In this document: one piece after another, positions 46,960-59,310 of the stretch
How positions within the stretch are numbered: position 1 is the first letter of the stretch
Layout: the number at the start of each line of letters is the position of its first letter
Assembly: GCA_037783415.1 (NCBI GenBank)
Contig: JAZGTN010000052.1
Span: 992,001-1,056,000 of the forward strand
Length of the DNA stretch: 64,000 nucleotides
From: Leptasterias polaris
Lineage: Eukaryota > Echinodermata > Asteroidea > Forcipulatida > Asteriidae
Direction of reading: 5' to 3'
Notes under the pieces: generated by a model
Told to the model about the DNA's origin: nothing
Databases searched by the model: none
What the model saw: the letters and a program-made list of their open reading frames with translations, nothing else
Position numbers and translations under genes: made by a program

Positions 46960-48234
46960 GTTTCAGAAATTATTACGAGTTTACTAAAAATTAACTGTAA
47001 ATGCATGTAAACAAAAATGATGTTGTATTTAATTCGTAATCGTAAAAATTGTTCTACCCTGAAATGCCAATCGAGTATGTTATATTTGTTTAGGCTAAAA
47101 CAGTCAATTCATATGGGATACGATTGTATTGTAATTTTGTCTCTTCCACAACCCCAATCCAACACTGACCGTTTAGCCATGAAAAACGATTTTCTACATC
47201 GCGGTTTCCTGAAGTAATGCCTTTGCACAAGAAATGTTAAACATATCGTTTTCCCGGCGAACGGGACCTAAGCGCATACAAGTTTACCACCCCAAATTAT
47301 GGACAAGAACACGGCACTCGTATTCTTTACGTCCACGGTGAAATCTGAATAACTATCTGACTACACGACGATCGACGACGATCGACGACGCTGCGCTGAT
47401 AGCAAGACAATTAATTCTTTTCGATTCTTGTGAATGAACGTTGACTTGTGTCAGTCGGCGACAGGAATGATGACTCTATGTATATTCTACATAAACGTCT
47501 CCAACACGGGTCATAAATGGGTTTAGGGCTTGAACGAATCTAGGAAACCCTAGAAAGATTGAGGGCGCTATACGAGTTTAACGGTGCGTATTTTTTTACT
47601 TAAAATAAAACGGAAAAAATTTACTCTGTCGTTAATAAACACATATCAAATTCAAGTCAGTGTACCCATGGCGTTCAATTTGCCTGATAATTTTGGTTTT
47701 TTTTCCTACTGACAATGTTTTAATAAGTTTTGATGCTTTTAAACTGATCGTCTATAAAACCTTTCTTGTTTTAAGAAACATTTGTGAATCCAGGACGTTA
47801 AAGTTGAGCTTAATTGAAAAAACTGTGTTTCTAGAAGTCGGATTTGTTTTCACTATCTCCATTTGTTTTGTACACGGGCGAAAATGCGCAATAAATGACG
47901 TCATTGTGACGTCGTTCCACATTTTAGGCCGAAAAGCACATCTACAGTACCCAAGAAGTCTAAAACAGAAAAAAGTTTGACGATCGGTCATCTACTTTTT
48001 GAGATACAGTGCTCTAAAGTCTGGCTAATTAAATATTCGCCTCGCTGTAAAGTGGCTAATTAATTAAGAATTTTAACATTTTTTACATTTAGAGTTAAGT
48101 TTATGATCTAAGCTTCAATTTGATATATGTTTTAACTCTTTCGTATTTGCGCTCTAGGATATTAGGCTTAAAGAAAAAAACGTGTGCAAATGCTATGGGA
48201 TTTGAGTGGAAACAAAGAATAATAATAATAATAA

Positions 48235-51200
48235 CTAGAGCTTAAGTGTTTGTCAACAAACACAGAGCTGTTCCTGTAATTTTCAAAGAGTTTAAAACTG
48301 AAAAGAAATTGAAAATGGGGTGTGTATAGTTCTTGAGATATGGTCCCACTTCCGGTTGACCCGGAAGTAAAGGTCAACATGGGGTCACGGTTACCCAAGG
48401 TTGATATACAATGGCCAAGGAGTCTATAACTGAAAAAAGATTGGAAATAGGTTGTGTAATTCTTGAGATATGGTCCCACTTCCGGTTGACCCGGAAGTAA
48501 AGGTCAACATGGGGTCATGGTTAACCAAAGCTAATCTCCAATGCCCAAGGAGTCTATAACTGAAAAAAGTTTGAAAATCGGTTGTGTTGTTCTTGAGATA
48601 GGGTCCCACTTCCGGTTGACCCGTTAGTAAAAGTCAACATGGGGGTGACGGTTGCCCAGGGCTAATCTCTAATGCCCAAGGAGTCTATAACTGAAAACAG
48701 TTTGACGATCGGTTGTATACATTTCGAGATATAGTGGTCTCAAGATTGGCTAAATAAATATTCACCTCGCTGTAAATGGGCTAATTAATTAAGAATTAAA
48801 CAAAAAAATTACATTGAGAGTTAAGTTCATGTACTACTAAGCTTCAATTTAATATAGGATCTAACTCTTTCATATTTTTACGCTTTAGGATATTAGGTCA
48901 CATGCATGGTTGTGTAAACAGGTTTTTTTACTTGAAATTTTGTTTAAACTGCTGTTATATGGGTCACCAACTGTTTCAGAAACGGTATGTTGACAAAAAA
49001 TAACTGTGAATGCTCAGGCTTATACGTAATGCCTGTGACGGTTGCACAGTTAAGTGACGGATCTTACGATTAAACGTTTACATTTATTTGTACGGTTCGG
49101 ATAAACGTTGAAAAATTCACTTAAAAAGTGCCGCGTAATGCTGACCCTAATAACTGTGATTACAATTTTCACAGCACAATATCCCATAAAACACACACAC
49201 ATATCATTCCCAATTTACAGACTCATAGTCTTTGTTATTTCATTACATCTGTGCGTGTAGCAATATTTGTGAGAAACATTGCACGCTAGGGGGCGTTCTA
49301 CAACAATTCGTGAATGCGCAGGCTTATACGTAAGCCTGTGACGGTTACACGATTAAGTGACAGATCTTACAGTTAAACGTTCACATTTGTACGGTTCGGA
49401 TAAACGTTGAAAAATTCACTTGAAAAGTGCTGCGAAATGCTGACCATAATAATTGCCAAACACACCTATATCGTTTCCAATACTTTGTGTGCGGCATTAG
49501 TTGCAAGAAACATTGAACGCTAGAGGGCGTTGCACAACAATTCATAAATGCGCAGGCTTATACGTAAGCCTGTGACGGTTACACGGTTAAGTTACAGATC
49601 TTACGGTTAAACGTTCACATTTGTACGGTTCGGATAAACGTTGAAAATTTCACTTGAAAAGTGCTGCGAAATGGTGACCATAATAATTGCCACACACACC
49701 TATATCGTTTCCAATACTTTGTGTGCGGCATTAGTTGCAAGAAACATTGAACGCTAGAGGGCGTTCCACAACAAATCGATTGCACGGTTACCCGGTTAAT
49801 CAAATGATAATCCTGTAAAACTTTAAATGTTTATGTTTACGTTTGAATGCTGAGGCTTTGTAAGCCTGCCTGTGACGGTCACAAGGTTAACCATCTGATC
49901 AAACGGTTAAACATCTACATTATTACGGTTCGGATAAATGTTGAAAAATCATCCTCAAAAAGTGTCGCGAACTTTTGAACCGTTCACATTTATTATGTTC
50001 GTTTCAGAAATTATTACGAGTTTACTAAAAATTAACTGTAAATGCATGTAAACAAAAATTATGTTGTATTTAATTCGTAATCGTAAAAATGTTTCTACCC
50101 TGAAATGCCAATCGAGTATGTTATATTTGTTTAGGCTAAAACAGTCAATTCATATGGGATACGATTGTATTGTAATTTTGTCTCTTCCACAACCCCAAAT
50201 CCAACACTGACCGTTTAGCCATGGAAAAACTAATTTCTCTTTACCACACCTTTCCTCATTCAGCTTTTTATTGCCTTATTGCAAGCGCCATCAAATTTTG
50301 TAACTGATACATCGCGGTTTCCTGAAGTAACGCCTTTGCACTAGAAATGTTAAACATATCGTTTTCCCGGCGAAAGGGACCTAAGCGCACACAAGTTTAC
50401 CACCCCAAAAAATGGACAAGACCACGGCGCTCATATTCTTTACGTCCACGGTGAAATCTGAATAACTATCTGACTACACGACGACGACGACGCTGCGCTG
50501 ATAGCAAGACAAATTCTTTTCGATTCTTGTGAATGAACGTTGACTTGTGTCAGTCGGCGACAGGAATGATGACTCTATGTATATTCTACATAAACGTCTA
50601 CAACACGGGTCATAAATGGGTTTAGGGCTTGAACGAATCTAGGAAACCCTAGAAAGATTGAGGGCGCTATACGAGTTTAACGGTGCGGGTTTTTTTACTT
50701 TAAAAAAAATGGAAAAAAATTACTTTGTCGTTAATAAACACATATCAAATTCAAGTCAGAGTACCCATGGCGTTCAATTTGCCTGAGAATTTTGGTTTTT
50801 TTTTCTACTGACAATGTTTTAATAAGTTTTGATGCTTTTAAACTGATCGTCTATAAAACCTTTCTTGTTTTAAGAAACATTTGTGAATCCAGGACGTTAA
50901 AGTTGAGCTTAATTGAAAAAAACTGTGTTTCTAGAAGTCGGATTTGTTTTCACTATCTCTATGTGTTTTGTACACGGGCGAAAATGCGCAATAAATGACG
51001 TCATTGTGACGTCGTTCCACATTTTAGGCCGAAAAGCACATCTACAGTACCCAAGAAGTCTAAAACTGAAAAAAGTTTGACGATCGGTCGTCTACTTTTT
51101 GAGATACAGTGCTCTAAAGTCTGGCTAATTAAATATTCACCTCGCTGTAAAGTGGCTAATTAATTAAGAATTTTAAATTTTTTTACATTTAGAGTTAAGT

Positions 51201-51582
51201 TTATGTTCTAAGCTTCAATTTGATATATGATTTAACTCTTTCGTATTTGCGCTCTAGGATATTAGGCTTAAAGAAAAAAACGTGTGCAAATGCTATGGGA
51301 TTTGAGTGGAAACAAAGAATAATAATAATCTCGACGAAAACAATAGCTGTTCCGACAGCTAGGTCGGAACAGCTAATAATAATCTCGACGAAAACAATAG
51401 CTGTTCCGACCTATGTCGGAACAGCTAATAATAATAATAATAATAATAATAAAAATAATAAAAATCTCGACGAAAACAATAGCTGTTCCGACTGCATCGG
51501 AACAGCTAATAATAATAATAATAAAAATAATAATAATCTCGACGAAAACAATAGCTGTTCCGACTGCGTCAGGAACAGCTAA
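48235..51582 (-). mobile_element. Array B unit U4, with four stacked 5' hairpins
   Basis: Standard order: CTAG (48235-48238), short satellite (48320-48720), linker, ~250-base monomers (49230-49960), shared block near 50105 and CRE block near 50997. The 5' side ends in four hairpin units in AAT microsatellite (51330-51580). Confidence 0.6.
51330..51580 (-). repeat. Four tandem 5' hairpins separated by (AAT)n
   Basis: Units start near 51330, 51384, 51466 and 51538. Each reads CTCGACGAAAACAATAG plus AGCTGTTCCGA, a variable loop, and TCGGAACAGCT. The AAT/AAAAT spacers vary from ~9 to ~40 bases. The last unit has an extra A in its right arm. Confidence 0.7.
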
Positions 51583-54500
51583 CTAGAGCTTAAGTGTTTG
51601 TCAACAAACACAGAGCTGTTCCTGTAATTTTCAAAGAGTTTAAAACTGAAAAGAAATTGAAAATGGGGTGTGTATAGTTCTTGAGATATGGTCCCACTTC
51701 CGGTTGACCCGGAAGTAAAGGTCAACATGGGGTCACGGTTACCCAAGGTTGATATACAATGGCCAAGGAGTCTATAACTGAAAAAAGATTGGAAATAGGT
51801 TGTGTAATTCTTGAGATATGGTCCCACTTCCGGTTGACCCGGAAGTAAAGGTCAACATGGGGTCACGGTCACCTAAGGCTAATCTCCAATGCCCAAGGAT
51901 TATATAGCTGAAACAAGTTTGAAAATCGGTTGTGTAGTTCTTGAGATATGGTCCCACTTCCGGTTGACTCATAGGTAAAGGTCAACATATGGGGTCACGG
52001 TATTCTAAGGCTAATATCCAATGCCAAGGATTATATAACTGAAACAAGTTTTAAAATCGGTTGTATAGTTCTTGAGATATGGTCCCACTTCCGGTTGACC
52101 CATAGGTAAAGGTCAACATGGGGTCACGGTTAACCAAGGCTAATCTCCAATGCCCAAGGAGTCTATAACTAAAAAAAGTTTGAAAATCGGTTGTGTAGTT
52201 CTTGAGATAGGTCCCACTTCCGGTTGACCCGGAAGTAAAGGTCACCATGGGGTCACGTTTACCTAAGGCTAATCTCCAATGCCCAAGGATTATATAGCTG
52301 AAACAAGTTTGAAAATCGGTTGTGTAGTTCTTTGGTCCCACTTCCGGTTGACTCATAGGTAAAGGTCAACATATGGGGTCACGGTATTCCAAGGATATTC
52401 TCCAATGCCCAAGGAGTCTATAACTGAAAAAAGTTTGAAAATCGGTTGTGTAGTTCTACAGATATGGTCCCACTTCCGGTTGACCCGGAAGTAAAGGTCA
52501 ACATGGGTTCACAGTTACTCAAGGCTTTTCTACATACATGTACAGTGATCTCAAGATTGGCTAATTAAATATTCACCTTGCTGTAAATGGGCAAATTAAT
52601 TCAGAATTTAAAAATAAAATTCAATTGAGAGTTAAGTTCATGTACTAAGATTCAATTTGATATAGGATCTAACTCTTTCATATTTGTAAGCTTTAGGATA
52701 TTAGGTCACATGCACAGTTGTGTAAACAGGTTTTTTTACTTGAAATTTTGTTTATGAAACTGCTGTTACACAGGTCACCAACTGTTTCAGAAACGGTATG
52801 ACCAAAAATAACCGTGAATGCTCAGGCTCTTACACATAAGCCTGTGACGGTTACACGGTTAAGTGACAGATCTTACGGTTAAACATTCACATTTATTTGT
52901 ACGGTTCGGATAAACTTTGAAAAAAATCACTTAAAAAGTGCTGCGTAATGCTGACCATAATAATTGCCACACACACACATATCATTCCCAATTTACAGAC
53001 TCGTATTCCTTGTTATTTCAATACATCTGTGCGTGTAGCAATATTTGTGCGAAACATTGCCCGCTAGGGGGCGTTCCACAACAATTCGATTGCGCATGCT
53101 CGTCTTTGCAGGGTGAATGCGCAAAGTCAAATTTCTGCAGTGAAGAATGAAGATACAATGTTTTTGATCACATGCCGGTTGTGTAAACAGTTTTTTTTAC
53201 TTGAAATGTTGTTCATGAAACTGCTGTTACACGGGTCACCAACTGTTTCAGAAACGGTTACACATTTACAAAAAAATTACTGTGAATGCGCAGGCTTATA
53301 CGTAAGCCTGTGACGGTTATACAGTTAAGTGACAGATCTTACGGTTAAACGTTCACATTTGTACGGTTCAGATAAACGTTGCAAAATTCACTTGAAAAGT
53401 GCTGCGAAATGCTGACCATAATAATTGCCACACACACCCATATCGTTTCCATTTTACAGGCTTAAGTCTTTGTTATTTCATTACTTTGTGTGCGGCATTA
53501 GTTGCAAGAAAAATTGAACACTAGAAGGCGATCCACAACAAATCGATTGCACGGTTACCCGGTTAACCAAACGATAATCTTGTTACTCGTTCAAATGTTA
53601 ACGATTGGGATCAGCGTAAACAAATTCACTTGAAAAGTGCTGCGAAAATTGTGACCATTACGTGTCAGAAAACAGTTACACGTTTTTAAAAAAATGTGAG
53701 TGTGCGTGCTTATACGTAAGCCTGTGACAGTTACACGGTTAAGTGACAGATCATCCGGTTAATCGTTTATATTTGTACGGTTCGGATAAACGTTGAAAAG
53801 TGTTTTGTTAGTATAATATAGTCCCTAGGAAAAAAACACCGCTTTGAATAGTAACAATTCTATGGCACATCATTTCACTAGGGCCCAAATTTATGGCCAG
53901 CTTAATGCTGAATTCTGCGCTTAGGGGTCACCATTCTCTGCTTAACGAGCAAGCAGCACAGAATTTCTGCGCTAGCTGTGTAAGCGTAGAATGCCTAGTA
54001 ACGTTGACTACGCAAGCACACAAAATGCCATGCTAACCCGTGTAATACGCTTGACATAAGCACAGAATAACCTGCTTCGTCAGTAAGCGCCGATCCTAAG
54101 CTTACGGTAAGCAGAGCCATAAAATTGGGCCCTGCAGTGATGTATTTAGATTGATGTAAAAAAAATTTAATGTAAATGTTGGTCGTTTCAGAAACTGTTT
54201 GCAGTTTTCTATATTAAAAACACTATTGTGTCTTTGTAACGATTAGTATGTTCTTGCTGGGCTAAAGTAATATATATGGGGTAAGGGTTTATTGTTAATT
54301 TTTGTTCTTCACCCCCAAATCTAGCACTGACCGTTTAGCAAGGTAATTTCTCTTTTTTGTACACCTTTCCTCAATCAGCTCTTTTTATTGTTTATTGCAA
54401 CCGCCATCAAGTTTTGTAACTGATTCATCGCGGTTTCCTGAAGTAATTCCTTTGCACAAGAAACTTTAAACATATCGTTTTCCGGCGAACGGGACCCAAG

Positions 54501-55447
54501 CGCATACAAGTTTGCCAGGCCCAAAGCATTGCCAAGAATACGGCGCTCATATTCTTTACGTCCACGGTGAAATCTGAATAACTATCTGACTACACGACGA
54601 CGACGACGCTGCGCTGATAGCAAGACAAATTCTTTTCGATTCTTGGGAATGAACGTAGACTTGTGTCAGTCGGCGACAGGAATGATGACTCTATGTATAT
54701 TCTACATAAACGTCTACAACACGGGTCATAAATGGGTTTAGGGCTTGAACGAATCTAGGAAACCCTAGAAAGATTGAGGGCGCTATACGAGTTTAACGGT
54801 GCGTATTTTTTTACTTAAAATAAAACGGAAAAAATTTACTCTGTCGTTAATAAACACATATCAAATTCAAGTCAGAGTACCCATGGCGTTCAATTTGCCT
54901 GAGAATTTGGGTTTTTTTCTCTACTGACATTGTTTTAATAAGTTTTGATGCTTTTAAACTGATCGTCTATAAAACCTTTCTTGTTTTAAGTAACATTTGT
55001 GAATCCAGGACGTTAAATTTGAACTTAATTGAAAAAAACTGTGTTTCTAGAAGTCAAATTTGTTTTCACTATCTCCATGTGTTTTGTACACGGCCGAAAA
55101 TGCGCAATAAATGACGTCATTGTGACGTCGTTCCACATTTTAGGCCGAAAAGCACATCTACAGTACCCAAGAAGTCTAAAACTGAAAAAAGTTTGACGAT
55201 CGGTCGTCTACTTTTTGAGATAGAGTGGTCTGAAGTCTGGCTAATTAAATATTCACCTTGCTGTAAAGTGGCTAATTAATTAAGAATTTTAACATTTTTT
55301 ACATTTAGAATTAAGTTTATGTTCTAAGCTTCAATTTGATATATGATTTAAGTCTTTCGTATTTGCGCTCTAGGATATTGGGCTTAAACAAAAAACGTGT
55401 GCAATTGCTATGGGATTTAGGTCAGAAACAAAGAATAATAATAATAA
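51583..55447 (-). mobile_element. Array B unit U5, near-identical to U6
   Basis: About seven satellite monomers (51665-52530), linker, monomers, a hAT-like MITE (53879-54134), shared blocks and CRE block (55113-). U6 repeats it almost base for base. Confidence 0.65.
53879..54134. mobile_element. 256-base hAT-like MITE, copy in U5
   Basis: The ends are inverted: TAGGGCCCAAATTTATGGC on the left, GCCATAAAATTGGGCCCTG on the right. Inner halves with GCTTA and TAAGC are also partly complementary. The GGGCCCAA ends resemble hAT-type MITEs. No clear 8-bp target duplication is visible, so the class is tentative. Confidence 0.6.
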
Positions 55448-58400
55448 CTAGAGCTTAAGTGTTTGTCAACAAACACAGAGCTGTTCCTGTAATTTTCAAA
55501 GAGTTTAAAACTGAAAAGAAATTGAAAATGGGGTGTGTATAGTTCTTGAGATATGGTCCCACTTCCGGTTGACCCGGAAGTAAAGGTCAACATGGGGTCA
55601 CGGTTACCCAAGGTTGATATACAATGGCCAAGGAGTCTATAACTGAAAAAAGATTGGAAATAGGTTGTGTAATTCTTGAGATATGGTCCCACTTCCGGTT
55701 GACCCGGAAGTAAAGGTCAACATGGGGTCACGGTCACCTAAGGCTAATCTCCAATGCCCAAGGATTATATAGCTGAAACAAGTTTGAAAATCGGTTGTGT
55801 AGTTCTTGAGATATGGTCCCACTTCCGGTTGACTCATAGGTAAAGGTCAACATATGGGGTCACGGTATTCTAAGGCTAATATCCAATGCCAAGGATTATA
55901 TAACTGAAACAAGTTTTAAAATCGGTTGTATAGTTCTTGAGATATGGTCCCATTTCCGGTTGACCCATAGGTAAAGGTCAACATGGGGTCACGGTTAACC
56001 AAGGCTAATCTCCAATGCCCAAGGAGTCTATAACTAAAAAAAGTTTGAAAATCGGTTGTGTAGTTCTTGAGATAGGTCCCACTTCCGGTTGACCCGGAAG
56101 TAAAGGTCACCATGGGGTCACGTTTACCTAAGGCTAATCTCCAATGCCCAAGGATTATATAGCTGAAACAAGTTTGAAAATCGGTTGTGTAGTTCTTTGG
56201 TCCCACTTCCGGTTGACTCATAGGTAAAGGTCAACATATGGGGTCACGGTATTCCAAGGATATTCTCCAATGCCCAAGGAGTCTATAACTGAAAAAAGTT
56301 TGAAAATCGGTTGTGTAGTTCTACAGATATGGTCCCACTTCCGGTTGACCCGGAAGTAAAGGTCAACATGGGTTCACAGTTACTCAAGGCTTTTCTACAT
56401 ACATGTACAGTGATCTCAAGATTGGCTAATTAAATATTCACCTTGCTGTAAATGGGCAAATTAATTCAGAATTTAAAAATAAAATTCAATTGAGAGTTAA
56501 GTTCATGTACTAAGATTCAATTTGATATAGGATCTAACTCTTTCATATTTGTAAGCTTTAGGATATTAGGTCACATGCACAGTTGTGTAAACAGGTTTTT
56601 TTACTTGAAATTTTGTTTATGAAACTGCTGTTACACAGGTCACCAACTGTTTCAGAAACGGTATGACCAAAAATAACCGTGAATGCTCAGGCTCTTACAC
56701 ATAAGCCTGTGACGGTTACACGGTTAAGTGACAGATCTTACGGTTAAACATTCACATTTATTTGTACGGTTCGGATAAACTTTGAAAAAAATCACTTAAA
56801 AAGTGCTGCGTAATGCTGACCATAATAATTGCCACACACACACATATCATTCCCAATTTACAGACTCGTATTCCTTGTTATTTCAATACATCTGTGCGTG
56901 TAGCAATATTTGTGCGAAACATTGCCCGCTAGGGGGCGTTCCACAACAATTCGATTGCGCATGCTCGTCTTTGCAGGGTGAATGCGCAAAGTCAAATTTC
57001 TGCAGTGAAGAATGAAGATACAATGTTTTTGATCACATGCCGGTTGTGTAAACAGTTTTTTTTACTTGAAATGTTGTTCATGAAACTGCTGTTACACGGG
57101 TCACCAACTGTTTCAGAAACGGTTACACATTTACAAAAAAATTACTGTGAATGCGCAGGCTTATACGTAAGCCTGTGACGGTTATACAGTTAAGTGACAG
57201 ATCTTACGGTTAAACGTTCACATTTGTACGGTTCAGATAAACGTTGAAAAATTCACTTGAAAAGTGCTGCGAAATGCTGACCATAATAATTGCCACACAC
57301 ACCCATATCGTTTCCATTTTACAGGCTTAAGTCTTTGTTATTTCATTACTTTGTGTGCGGCATTAGTTGCAAGAAAAATTGAACACTAGAAGGCGATCCA
57401 CAACAAATCGATTGCACGGTTACCCGGTTAACCAAACGATAATCTTGTTACTCGTTCAAATGTTAACGATTGGGATCAGCGTAAACAAATTCACTTGAAA
57501 AGTGCTGCGAAAATTGTGACCATTACGTGTCAGAAAACAGTTACACGTTTTAAAAAAAATGTGAGTGTGCGTGCTTATACGTAAGCCTGTGACAGTTACA
57601 CGGTTAAGTGACAGATCATCCGGTTAATCGTTTATATTTGTACGGTTCGGATAAACGTTGAAAAGTGTTTTGTTAGTATAATATAGTCCCTAGGAAAAAA
57701 ACACCGCTTTGAATAGTAACAATTCTATGGCACATCATTTCACTAGGGCCCAAATTTATGGCCAGCTTAATGCTGAATTCTGCGCTTAGGGGTCACCATT
57801 CTCTGCTTAACGAGCAAGCAGCACAGAATTTCTGCGCTAGCTGTGTAAGCGTAGAATGCCTAGTAACGTTGACTACGCAAGCACACAAAATGCCATGCTA
57901 ACCCGTGTAATACGCTTGACATAAGCACAGAATAACCTGCTTCGTCAGTAAGCGCCGATCCTAAGCTTACGGTAAGCAGAGCCATAAAATTGGGCCCTGC
58001 AGTGATGTATTTAGATTGATGTAAAAAAAAATTTAATGTAAATGTTGGTCGTTTCAGAAACTGTTTGCAGTTTTCTATATTAAAAACACTATTGTGTCTT
58101 TGTAACGATTAGTATGTTCTTGCTGGGCTAAAGTAATATATATGGGGTAAGGGTTTATTGTTAATTTTTGTTCTTCACCCCCAAATCTAGCACTGACCGT
58201 TTAGCAAGGTAATTTCTCTTTTTTGTACACCTTTCCTCAATCAGCTCTTTTTATTGTTTATTGCAACCGCCATCAAGTTTTGTAACTGATTCATCGCGGT
58301 TTCCTGAAGTAATTCCTTTGCACAAGAAACTTTAAACATATCGTTTTCCGGCGAACGGGACCCAAGCGCATACAAGTTTGCCAGGCCCAAAGCATTGCCA

Positions 58401-59310
58401 AGAATACGGCGCTCATATTCTTTACGTCCACGGTGAAATCTGAATAACTATCTGACTACACGACGACGACGCTGCGCTGATAGCAAGACAAATTCTTTTC
58501 GATTCTTGGGAATGAACGTAGACTTGTGTCAGTCGGCGACAGGAATGATGACTCTATGTATATTCTACATAAACGTCTACAACACGGGTCATAAATGGAT
58601 TTAGGGCTTGAACGAATCTAGGAAACCCTAGAAAGATTGAGGGCGCTATACGAGTTTAACGGTGCGTATTTTTTTACTTAAAATAAAACGGAAAAAATTT
58701 ACTCTGTCGTTAATAAACACATATCAAATTCAAGTCAGAGTACCCATGGCGTTCAATTTGCCTGAGAATTTGGGTTTTTTTCTCTACTGACATTGTTTTA
58801 ATAAGTTTTGATGCTTTTAAACTGATCGTCTATAAAACCTTTCTTGTTTTAAGTAACATTTGTGAATCCAGGACGTTAAATTTGAACTTAATTGAAAATA
58901 ACTGTGTTTCTAGAAGTCAAATTTGTTTTCACTATCTCCATGTGTTTTGTACACGGCCGAAAATGCGCAATAAATGACGTCATTGTGACGTCGTTCCACA
59001 TTTTAGACCGAAAAGCACATATACAGTACCCAAGAAGTCTAAAACTGAAAAAAGTTTGACGATCGGTCGTCTACTTTTTGAGATAGAGTGGTCTAAAGTC
59101 TGGCTAATTAAATATTCACCTCGCTGTAAAGTGGCTAATTAATTAAGAATTTTAACATTTTTTACATTTAGAGTTAAGTTTATGTTCTAAGCTTCAATTT
59201 GATATATGATTTAACTCTTTCGTATTTGCGCTCTAGGATATTGGGCTTAAACAAAAAACGTGTGCAATTGCTATGGGATTTAGGTCAGAAACAAAGAATA
59301 ATAATAATAA
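55448..59310 (-). mobile_element. Array B unit U6, duplicate of U5
   Basis: Matches U5 throughout, including the MITE. Visible differences are few: CCATTTCCGG versus CCACTTCCGG near 55951, one fewer ACG triplet near 58465, and isolated substitutions near 58598 and 58895. Confidence 0.65.
57744..57999. mobile_element. 256-base hAT-like MITE, copy in U6
   Basis: The same element at the same place as in U5. It was copied with the 3.86 kb unit rather than inserted independently. Confidence 0.6.

Larger units (their letters stand above)
43415..48234 (-). mobile_element. Array B unit U3 (longest)
   Basis: The 3' terminus is a variant (CTAGACATTAGG, hairpin TGTTTGT/ACAAACA, AGCTGTTCCGG). It has about 15 satellite monomers (43525-45550), including a higher-order repeat, then the linker, three ~250-base monomers, a 19-bp hairpin (46918-46959) and the CRE block near 47890. 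U8 begins with the same 3' variant. Confidence 0.6.
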
